In this document: positions 6,518-12,171 of the stretch, piece after piece | Layout: each line of letters begins with the position of its first letter | How positions within the stretch are numbered: position 1 is the first letter of the stretch | From: Collinsella sp. | Lineage (GTDB): Bacteria > Actinomycetota > Coriobacteriia > Coriobacteriales > Coriobacteriaceae | Assembly (NCBI GenBank): GCA_019414465.1 | Contig: DXLY01000051.1 | Span: forward strand, 1-12,171 | Reading direction: 5' to 3' | Length of the DNA stretch: 12,171 nt | Program-made: the position numbers and the translations under genes | Notes under the pieces: model-generated | Database searches by the model: none | The model's input: the letters and a program-made list of their open reading frames with translations, nothing else | Told to the model about the DNA's origin: nothing

Positions 6518-7318
6518 CTAAACAAGTTGAAGATTGATGACGATGACGCAGATGAGCAGCAACGCCGTCACCACCGCCGCCAACGCATCGTCGCGGCCAA
6601 ACGTAAGCGCATGCAGACGTGTGCGCCCCTGCTCGCCGTGATAACAGCGCGCATCCATAGCGGCCGAAAGCGTCTCGGCATGACGGAACACGCCGGTGAA
6701 CAGCGGAATCGCCACACTGCCGAGCATACGCACGCCGCCGAGCGGACCGCCCGTCACGCGCGCGCCGCGGCTTGCCTGTGCATCGGCCGTCTGCTTCATC
6801 TCAGTGGCAAACTGCGGCATAAAGCGTAGCGCGATACCCATGATCATGCCGAGCTCGTGCGTAGGAAGTCCCACACGCGCAAACGGCGCGAGCAGGCGCT
6901 CAAAGCCCGCGGTGAGGTCGAGCGTCGGCGTGGTGAGTGTAATGGCGCTCATGCCGGCCATCATCAACGTCAGGCGGCACGCCATAAAGGCGGCAGAATG
7001 CAGCGAGCCCTCGCTTATCTGCAAAATGCCAAGCTGCCACAGAATGCGCCCGCTCTGGTCGGAAAACAGGTTGAGCACTGCGACCACCACGACAATCGCC
7101 AGCAATGGTGCCATCGATGATAGGACCCGGCGCAACGGCACCCGGGACACGGTATAGATCAGGACAACGAAGATTGCGACCGGGGCCAGTCCGCAGAAGC
7201 TGCTGACTGTGAGCGTCGTGATCAGAAACACAAAGCCCAAGAGCAACTTAGTTCGCGGGTCCAGGCGGTGGATCGCACTATCGCCGGGATAGTAGCTGCC
7301 AAACGAAAACGCCTCCAT
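6518..7318 (-). CDS. ecfT: ECF transporter transmembrane coupling protein
   Basis: EcfT is the integral membrane scaffold that links the two ATPases to the substrate-binding S component. The 266-aa protein has an N-terminal HRLDPRTKLLLG (17-28), typical of the family. Hydrophobic stretches lie at about 25-58, 68-86, 107-130, 155-170 and 245-264. It carries both cytoplasmic coupling motifs: SRG (183-185, in ADAQASRG) and ARC (223-225, in AMDARCYHG). These correspond to the paired Ala-Arg-Gly-type signatures that dock into the ATPase grooves. The ATG overlaps the ecfA stop (TAATG), so translation is coupled. It sits between the fused ATPase and the two PNPOx-like genes, under the FMN riboswitch. 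Confidence 0.93.
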   Translation of the reverse strand: MEAFSFGSYYPGDSAIHRLDPRTKLLLGFVFLITTLTVSSFCGLAPVAIFVVLIYTVSRVPLRRVLSSMAPLLAIVVVVAVLNLFSDQSGRILWQLGILQISEGSLHSAAFMACRLTLMMAGMSAITLTTPTLDLTAGFERLLAPFARVGLPTHELGMIMGIALRFMPQFATEMKQTADAQASRGARVTGGPLGGVRMLGSVAIPLFTGVFRHAETLSAAMDARCYHGEQGRTRLHALTFGRDDALAAVVTALLLICVIVINLQLV

Positions 7319-9222
7319 TAGCAGCCCTCCTCTCGCGCGACCGTCTTGGATTTAGCAATGTCCGAGACGTTAGAAGAACCGTCTGGGCGACCGATCAGCA
7401 AATCTGCCAACTCGTCGGCCAACGACTCGACCGTATAGAGCCCGCCGCGACGCAGCGGCACGCCCGCCTCCGTAAGCGCCAGCGCCATACGCTGGGCGGC
7501 GGGAACGCCCAAGCCGATCGACTTGAGCTCATCGGCATGCGCAAACACCTGAGCGGGCGTGCCCTCGGCAAACACCGCGCCCTCGTTCATCACGACAATA
7601 CGGTCGCAGCAATTGGCCAGGTCATCCATGCTGTGCGAAACCATGACAACGGTCAGGCCATCGCGGTGAAGTCGGTCGATGAGCCCTAGGAAATCCCTGC
7701 GCGCAGCCGGATCGAGCCCCGCCATGGGTTCATCGAGCACCAGGACTTCGGGCTCCATGGCGAGCACGCCGGCGAATGCCACGCGCCGTTGCTGACCGCC
7801 CGAAAGCTCAAAGGGACTCTTGTCGCCGACCGTGGAAAGGTCGAGGCCCACGCGTGAGAGCGATGACTCGACACGACGGTCGACTTCATCTTGCGGCAAG
7901 CCAAGGTTGTGCGGACCAAATGCCACGTCCTGCACCACGGTCTCGGCAAACAGCTGACGCTCGGGATACTGAAACACCACGCCGACCTTGGCCTTAACCG
8001 CGGCGGCGTCTTTCTTGTTTGACAGATCGAGCCCCAGCGCGCGAACGGATCCCTCCTGCGGACGAATCAGCCCGTTGAGATGCTGGACCAGCGTCGACTT
8101 ACCCGAACCGGTATGACCTGCCAAACCCAGGAACTCGCCGCGACGCACCGTCAGCGATACATCGCGCAGCGCCCACGGGCTGCTGGGGTCGTTTCCCCAG
8201 AGAGCCTGTTTGTTCGATTTGCCCGCAGTGACCGAGCGCTTATGCCAGCGGCGGCGCTCGCGCGGACTGAGCGAATAACTGTACGAAACATGGGATAGCT
8301 CGATGACGGGCTCCGACGCGTTGCCCTCGTTGTCTACCGGAACAGTGCCGTCAGCGATTTCCGACTGGGATACGGAAGACTGCCCCGCGATGCCTGCCCC
8401 ACTTCGCTCGGCATAAGCCTGCACAATCTCAGCGACCATATCCGCCTCACGCACCTGCGCGCAAACGGGCACGCCCTTCGCACGAAGCGCCATGCCCAAA
8501 CGGCACGACTCTGGCATGTCAAGGTTGAGCTGAGCGAGTTCATTCGCCCGCGTCAGAATCTCCTCGGGCGTGCCCAGCATGGCAACTCGTCCCGTCTGAA
8601 ACACGGCGACACGATCGGCCTCGGCAGCCTCTTCCATAAAGTGCGTAATCATCACGATGGTCATGCCGCGATCGTGCAACGCGCGGCAAGCCTTCATGAG
8701 GCCCTTACGTCCACGCGGATCGAGCATCGAGGAAGCCTCGTCCAAGATAAGCACGCGCGGCTCCATGGCAAGTACGCCGGCGAGCGCCACGCGCTGCTTT
8801 TGTCCGCCCGAGAGCGCATGGGTCTCGTGGCGCTCAAAGCCCACCAGGCCCACGCCCTTCAGCGCCTCGCGTACGCGCTGCGCAATTTGCGCCGATGGCA
8901 CGCAAAGGTTTTCGGGACCGAACGCAACGTCATCTTCGACAAGCGTTGCCACCAGCTGGTCGTCGGGATTCTGGAACACCATGCCTGCGGTCGAGCGAAT
9001 GTCGTAGACCAGCTCGGGGTCGGACGCATCCATGCCGTTAATGCGCACCGTGCCTGCATCGGGCTGCAGCAGCGCATTCAGATGCTTGGCAAACGTCGAC
9101 TTGCCCGACCCATTGCCGCCGAGGATGCAGAAAAACTCACCGTCCTCGATATTCAGATCGACGCCGTCGAGCGCCGGTGCGGCACCGTCATAGCTAAAGG
9201 AAACGCCCCGACACTCAATCAT
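7318..9222 (-). CDS. ecfA: Fused double ATPase of an ECF vitamin transporter (EcfA1-EcfA2)
   Basis: This 634-aa protein carries two complete ABC ATPase domains that power uptake through EcfT. Domain 1 has Walker A GGNGSGKST (35-43), Q-loop FQNPDDQL (83-90), signature LSGGQ (137-141), Walker B VLILDE (157-162) and switch His194. Domain 2 has Walker A GHTGSGKST (369-377), FQYPERQL (417-424), LSGGQ (473-477), VLVLDE (493-498) and His530. In most ECF systems these are two separate proteins of about 280 aa; here they form one chain, as in some other ECF relatives. A linker of about 35 residues (270-304) joins them. The start of domain 2 has an unusual basic insertion of about 30 residues (318-348) between its first beta strand and the ALRDVSL segment. 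All catalytic residues look intact in both halves. The start overlaps the ribU stop (ATGA), implying translational coupling. Confidence 0.93.
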   Translation of the reverse strand: MIECRGVSFSYDGAAPALDGVDLNIEDGEFFCILGGNGSGKSTFAKHLNALLQPDAGTVRINGMDASDPELVYDIRSTAGMVFQNPDDQLVATLVEDDVAFGPENLCVPSAQIAQRVREALKGVGLVGFERHETHALSGGQKQRVALAGVLAMEPRVLILDEASSMLDPRGRKGLMKACRALHDRGMTIVMITHFMEEAAEADRVAVFQTGRVAMLGTPEEILTRANELAQLNLDMPESCRLGMALRAKGVPVCAQVREADMVAEIVQAYAERSGAGIAGQSSVSQSEIADGTVPVDNEGNASEPVIELSHVSYSYSLSPRERRRWHKRSVTAGKSNKQALWGNDPSSPWALRDVSLTVRRGEFLGLAGHTGSGKSTLVQHLNGLIRPQEGSVRALGLDLSNKKDAAAVKAKVGVVFQYPERQLFAETVVQDVAFGPHNLGLPQDEVDRRVESSLSRVGLDLSTVGDKSPFELSGGQQRRVAFAGVLAMEPEVLVLDEPMAGLDPAARRDFLGLIDRLHRDGLTVVMVSHSMDDLANCCDRIVVMNEGAVFAEGTPAQVFAHADELKSIGLGVPAAQRMALALTEAGVPLRRGGLYTVESLADELADLLIGRPDGSSNVSDIAKSKTVAREEGC

Positions 9223-9809
9223 GCGCGGCCTTTGACCTGGTCCTTCTTGGGCGTGATGAGATTAGAGACCGCCTTGTACACCGCCAGCGTGAGTACCGAG
9301 TTAAGCACGGTCTTGATGAGGTTAAACGGCAAAACAGCGGGAAGCATGAGCGGCAGAATCACATCGGCCGAGCCATACCAGAACCATACGCCAATGGTAA
9401 GGTTTGCGACCATAGACAGCGCCGTAGCGGCAATGACGCCGAGCGCCAGGCCAATCACGGCACCCTTATAGGTATGCATCTTCTGGTAGACGATAGCCGC
9501 GGGCAGAATGTAGCCCAGCGTGGCAACCAGGTTCATAAGCGCGCCGACCCAGTCACCCGTGGTGAGCGCATGGATAACGATAGCCATAGCGGCAACAGCA
9601 GTGCCGGCGCCAGGACCATACGCAAACCCGCACACCATCGCCGGCACCAGCGACGGGTCATACGTCAAAAACGGCGCCGAAGGAAGAATGGGCAGCTGGA
9701 CGTACATAAACAGGGCGCCCAAGGCACACATCAACGCCATAGTAACGAGCTGTTTGGTGCTCCACCTATTCGTGTTCTCAAAATGGATATGCTGCGACTG
9801 TTCAGACAT
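9219..9809 (-). CDS. ribU: Riboflavin-specific S component of an ECF transporter
   Basis: RibU is the membrane substrate-binding subunit for riboflavin uptake. From the chosen ATG it is 196 aa, the usual size, with about six hydrophobic segments (roughly 20-38, 52-72, 72-82, 88-108, 115-140 and 150-180). The loop FLTYDPSLVPAMVCGFAYGP (47-66) fits the conserved DxSxxPA region after the first helix of riboflavin S components. An FMN riboswitch directly upstream confirms the substrate better than the protein does. A GTG 9 bases further up (9818) is also in frame, but it overlaps the Shine-Dalgarno AGGTGATC, so ATG at 9809 is preferred. The gene is followed without a gap by ecfA and ecfT, completing the importer. 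FMN itself could be a minor substrate. Confidence 0.92.
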   Translation of the reverse strand: MSEQSQHIHFENTNRWSTKQLVTMALMCALGALFMYVQLPILPSAPFLTYDPSLVPAMVCGFAYGPGAGTAVAAMAIVIHALTTGDWVGALMNLVATLGYILPAAIVYQKMHTYKGAVIGLALGVIAATALSMVANLTIGVWFWYGSADVILPLMLPAVLPFNLIKTVLNSVLTLAVYKAVSNLITPKKDQVKGRA

Positions 9810-9822
9810 TAAGATCACCTGC

Positions 9823-10003
9823 CTCTTTCATCCGGACTCTAACCGTTGGTACTGGGATCTCACCAGTTCGGCCGGCATGCGAACCAACACACGCACGGGT
9901 CGCGGACTCATCGGCTCGGTCGCAGACGCCTCGCCTGCGCCACGGCACCCCTTTGGCACCGCCCGATTTACCGCCAGTGGGGATTTTCACCCCGCCCTGA
10001 AAC
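9823..10003 (-). promoter_or_regulatory. FMN riboswitch (RFN element)
   Basis: Read on the minus strand, the 5' part has GGGCGGGGTGAAAATCCCC followed by ACTGGCGGTAAA. The 3' part has CTGGTGAGATCCCAG, ACGGTTAGAGTCCGGATGA and AAG. These are the conserved blocks of the FMN aptamer, in the right order. The closing P1 helix is visible: CTGTTTCA (10006-9999) pairs with TGAAAGAG (9830-9823) at 7 of 8 positions. At about 181 bases it is longer than many RFN elements, because the variable arm in the middle is extended (CGCAG/CTGCG stem included). Only 13 bases separate the aptamer from the ribU ATG. They contain the Shine-Dalgarno and no terminator, so FMN probably blocks translation rather than transcription. 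Confidence 0.96.
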
Positions 10004-10013
10004 AGCAATTGCA

Positions 10014-10041
10014 AGTGTAGCACGAGCAATCGTTCGCGCAA
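10014..10041 (-). promoter_or_regulatory. Candidate promoter for the riboswitch and flavin operon
   Basis: On the minus strand an extended -10, TGC-TACACT (-10 hexamer at 10019-10014), lies 16 bases downstream of a weak -35, TTGCGC (10041-10036). The predicted start near 10007 would place the first transcribed base right at the foot of the riboswitch P1 helix, which is where it should be. The -35 matches the consensus at only three positions, so the extended -10 carries most of the case. Confidence 0.55.
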
Positions 10042-10118
10042 GTATGCCGAGGGTAATTTGTGGCGGAGATCAGTTGCCAAAGCAACCACGTTCCCCACCC
10101 ATCCCAAAGCAACGCGCC

Positions 10119-10137
10119 TTTCGCGCAAAGCGCGAAA
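10119..10137. repeat. Compact perfect hairpin
   Basis: TTTCGCGC (10119-10126) and GCGCGAAA (10130-10137) form a perfect 8-bp stem with a three-base AAA loop. It lies between the large palindrome and the ribU promoter. No U-tract follows on either strand. It may be a secondary transcription barrier behind groEL or a protein-binding site; its role is not known. Confidence 0.5.
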
Positions 10138-10205
10138 CAGCGAAGGGGACACGTATCCCTATCGACCACATCCTTCTCCGCCCGCCGGCCTCAAGGCCGT
10201 AAACG

Positions 10206-10354
10206 CAGGGAATCCGGGGGCGGGACGGGGACTTCTCTCCGGAATATTCCGCAGGACGCAAAGAGGCTCCGCAGCGCGAAGCGCGATGCGGAGCCTCTTT
10301 GCATGTCCGAGGACGTTCCGGAGAGAAGTCCCCGTCCCGCCCCCGGATTCCCTG
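10206..10354. repeat. Giant nested palindrome downstream of groEL
   Basis: The outer arms 10206-10244 and 10316-10354 are perfect inverted copies over 39 bp. Nested inside are a second perfect 16-bp stem (10258-10273 with 10287-10302), extended by GGAC/GTCC (10254-10257 with 10305-10308) across a 2-base bulge, and a GCGC-GAA-GCGC tip. The outer arm also carries its own small palindrome, GGAATATTCC (10241-10250), at the inner edge. The inner stem AAGAGGCTCCGC...GCGGAGCCTCTT resembles a bidirectional terminator stem, with only TTTGC after it. The element begins 24 bases past the groEL stop, so it probably ends or stabilises the groEL mRNA. Its outer arms are far longer than any terminator needs, which suggests a mobile or amplified palindromic element. 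Confidence 0.85.
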
Positions 10355-10378
10355 TGGGAGTTCTAGACCTTGTCGGCC

Positions 10379-12016
10379 TTAGTACATACCGCCGCCCTGC
10401 TGACCAGCGGTAGCAGCAGCGATTGCGTCCTCAAGCTGAGTGTTCTTGGGCACATCGGAGACGGTGGCCTCGGTGATGAGGATCAGGCTGGCGACAGAAG
10501 CAGCGTTCTGCAGGGTGACGCGGCTGACCTTGACGGGGTCGAGGACGCCCATCTCGATCATGTCGCCCCACTCGCCGTTGGCAGAGTTGAGACCCTGGCC
10601 GGCGGGCAGCTCGGCAACCTTGTCGACCACGACAGCGCCCTCAAAGCCAGCGTTCTTGGCGATGGTAGCGACCGGAGCGGTCAGAGCCTTCTTGACGATG
10701 TCGACACCGATCTTCTCCTCGGGGTCGTCGAGCTCAACGGCGTCGAGCGCAGGAGCAGCATCCATGAAGGCGACGCCGCCACCGGCGACAATGCCCTCCT
10801 CGACAGCAGCGCGGGTTGCCTGCAGGGCGTCTTCGACGCGGTGCTTGATCTCCTTGAGCTCGGACTCGGTAGCAGCGCCGACCTTGATGACGGCAACGCC
10901 ACCGGAGAGCTTGGCCAGGCGCTCCTGGAGCTTCTCGCGGTCGAAGTCAGAGGTGGTGTTCTCCATCTCACCCTTGATCTGAGCGATACGGGCGTCGATG
11001 GCCTCCTTGGAGCCAGCGCCACCGACGACGACGGTATTGTCCTTGGAGATGGTGACGGACTTAGCGGTACCGAGCATATCAGCGGTGATGTCAGCGACCT
11101 TCACGCCCAGCTCGTCCAGGGCAGCCTGGCCACCGGTGAGGACGGCGATGTCCTCGAGGATGCGCTTGCGGCGATCGCCGTAGCCCGGGGCCTTGACGGC
11201 GCAGACGTTGAGGGCGCCGCGGATCTTGTTGAGGACGAGGGTGGGCAGGGCCTCGCCGTCGATGTCCTCAGCGATGATGAGCAGGCCACGGCCAGCGCGC
11301 TGGACAGCCTCGAGAACGGGCATGATGTCCTGAACGCTGGAGATCTTCTGGTCGGTGATGAGGATGTACGGATCCTTCATCACGGCCTCCATGCGGTCGT
11401 TGTCCGTGACGAAGTAAGCGGAGACATAGCCCTTATCAAACTGCATGCCCTCGACGGTGTCGATGGTGATGTCGAACGTCTGGGAATCCTCGACGGTGAT
11501 GACGCCGTCCTTGCCCACGACCTCCATGGCCTCGGCGATCTTCTCGCCGACCTCGGGGTCACCGGCGGAGATGGTACCGACGGAAGCGATCTGCTCCTTG
11601 GTCTCGACCGGCTTGGCCTGCTTCTTCATCTCGGCGACGGCGGCGTTGACGGCCTTGTCGATGCCGCGACGGATGGCCAGCGGGTTGGCGCCAGCGGCGA
11701 CGTTGCGCAGGCCGTCGTTGACGATGGCCTGGGCGAGCAGGGTTGCGGTGGTGGTGCCGTCACCCACGGTGTCGTTGGTCTTGGTGGCGACCTCCTTCAC
11801 CAGCTGAGCGCCCATGTTCTCGATGTTGTCCTCGAGCTCGATCTCCTTGGCGACAGAAACGCCGTCGTTGGTGATGGTCGGGGCACCGAACGTGCGCTGC
11901 AGCGCAACGTAGCGGCCCTTGGGGCCCATGGTGACGGTAACGGCGTCGGCCAGAGTGTTGACGCCCTTGGCAAGCTTAGCGCGGGCATCGGTGTTGAACG
12001 TAATGTTCTTTGCCAT
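10379..12016 (-). CDS. groEL: Chaperonin GroEL (60 kDa)
   Basis: GroEL forms the double-ring ATP-driven folding cage in the cytoplasm, capped by GroES. The 545-aa length is standard. Landmarks are VTVTMGPKGR (26-35), the ATP-binding GDGTTTATLLA (85-95, Asp86), and the ATPase residue Asp396 in RVEDALQATR (393-402). The chaperonin signature AAVEEGIVAGGG is at 403-414. The C-terminus ends QQGGGMY, shorter and less repetitive than the GGM tail of proteobacteria. The start MAKNITFN is typical, with GGAGG (12031-12027) 10 bases upstream. It follows groES, and the large palindrome lies just beyond its stop. Codon use is strongly biased to C and G endings, as expected for a highly expressed gene. Any CIRCE/HrcA or HspR control would lie upstream of groES, outside the window. 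Confidence 0.98.
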   Translation of the reverse strand: MAKNITFNTDARAKLAKGVNTLADAVTVTMGPKGRYVALQRTFGAPTITNDGVSVAKEIELEDNIENMGAQLVKEVATKTNDTVGDGTTTATLLAQAIVNDGLRNVAAGANPLAIRRGIDKAVNAAVAEMKKQAKPVETKEQIASVGTISAGDPEVGEKIAEAMEVVGKDGVITVEDSQTFDITIDTVEGMQFDKGYVSAYFVTDNDRMEAVMKDPYILITDQKISSVQDIMPVLEAVQRAGRGLLIIAEDIDGEALPTLVLNKIRGALNVCAVKAPGYGDRRKRILEDIAVLTGGQAALDELGVKVADITADMLGTAKSVTISKDNTVVVGGAGSKEAIDARIAQIKGEMENTTSDFDREKLQERLAKLSGGVAVIKVGAATESELKEIKHRVEDALQATRAAVEEGIVAGGGVAFMDAAPALDAVELDDPEEKIGVDIVKKALTAPVATIAKNAGFEGAVVVDKVAELPAGQGLNSANGEWGDMIEMGVLDPVKVSRVTLQNAASVASLILITEATVSDVPKNTQLEDAIAAATAGQQGGGMY

Positions 12017-12042
12017 GGTAGGTAATCCTCCAAAAGAAATGT

Positions 12043-12066
12043 GACTCGCGTCGCCGCTTCCGAGTC
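12043..12066 (-). other. Hairpin in the groES-groEL spacer
   Basis: GACTCG (12043-12048) and CGAGTC (12061-12066) form a 6-bp stem with a 12-base loop. It stands 11 bases upstream of the groEL Shine-Dalgarno. A second small dyad, TCAGA-GAT-TCTGA (12095-12107), lies just after the groES stop. Some bacteria cut the groESL transcript at a hairpin between the two genes; this structure is a candidate for that, without direct evidence here. Confidence 0.35.
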
Positions 12067-12112
12067 CTATGCGGCGGGCGCGTTCAAAGACGAATCAGAG
12101 ATTCTGACGAGA

Positions 12113-12171
12113 CTAGGCCTCGACGACGGCGTAGATGTCGTCGGCGCGCATCAGCAGATACTTCTCGCCGT
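12113..12171 (-). CDS. groES: Co-chaperonin GroES, C-terminal fragment
   Basis: The window edge cuts this gene. The last 18 codons read GEKYLLMRADDIYAVVEA before a TAG stop. This matches the conserved GroES ending (a GEEYLIL-type strand followed by a DILAVV-type strand). GroES is the 10-kDa lid of the GroEL cage. Its place 96 bases upstream of groEL, on the same strand, is the normal groESL arrangement. The two leftmost bases of the fragment (12170-12171) belong to an incomplete codon. Confidence 0.95.
   Translation of the reverse strand, partial: GEKYLLMRADDIYAVVEA

Noticed and set aside
9810..9818. GTG start for ribU at 9818.
   Set aside because: It lies within the Shine-Dalgarno sequence itself, which is well spaced from the ATG at 9809.
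10130..10205. Short repeats near 10141-10200 (AGGGGACACGTATCCCT, CGGCC-TCAA-GGCCG) as a possible CRISPR or operator array.
   Set aside because: They are single, weak, unrelated dyads with no regular spacing and no repeated unit.
10370..12025. A 551-codon open frame antisense to the whole of groEL.
   Set aside because: It exists because groEL uses strongly biased C/G-ending codons, which remove stops from the opposite strand. Its product is low-complexity (Gly, Asp, Leu, Val rich), and no family was recognised.

Overview
The window is GC-rich and densely coded. Every protein gene lies on the minus strand; the only plus-strand gene is the last 13 bases of a tRNA at the left edge. The chaperonin (C-terminus GGGMY), the arginine genes, and an FMN-riboswitch-controlled ECF transporter with a fused double ATPase fit a Gram-positive actinobacterium. 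Class Coriobacteriia, Collinsella-like, is my best guess. This rests on recognition of protein sequence style and was not searched.

Layout, read in transcription order from right to left. (1) 12171-10379: the 3' end of groES, then complete groEL, with a 96-base gap that holds a small hairpin. (2) 10378-9810: a 569-base non-coding region. It holds a very large nested palindrome (39-bp perfect outer arms), a second compact hairpin, a candidate promoter and a complete FMN riboswitch. (3) 9809-5586: a probable five-gene flavin operon. It runs ribU (riboflavin S component), ecfA (both ECF ATPases fused in one 634-aa chain), ecfT (transmembrane coupling protein), then two tandem paralogous proteins of the pyridoxamine-phosphate-oxidase-like split-barrel family. 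A strong GC-rich hairpin follows. (4) 5585-5329: an AT-rich control region. (5) 5328-440: the arginine genes argC, argJ, argB and argD, in the same order as in Bacillus. (6) 439-14: 426 non-coding bases holding an imperfect palindrome of about 190 bp, a small hairpin cluster and the plus-strand terminator of the tRNA.

Functionally, argC-argJ-argB-argD is the acetyl cycle from glutamate to ornithine; ArgJ recycles the acetyl group. argF, argG, argH and argR are not in the window. The ribU-ecfA-ecfT cluster is a complete energy-coupling-factor importer. Because one FMN aptamer stands at its head, flavin status should control the whole import machine and probably also the two downstream putative flavin-binding proteins.

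Most of the window is ordinary core metabolism. The points most worth checking are: the flavin operon's extension into two uncharacterised putative flavoproteins, the placement of a whole ECF energising module under FMN control, the giant palindrome downstream of groEL, the U-tract-less hairpin between the operons, and the MITE-like palindrome between the tRNA and argD. I saw no CRISPR array, insertion sequence, phage gene or clear novel defence system.
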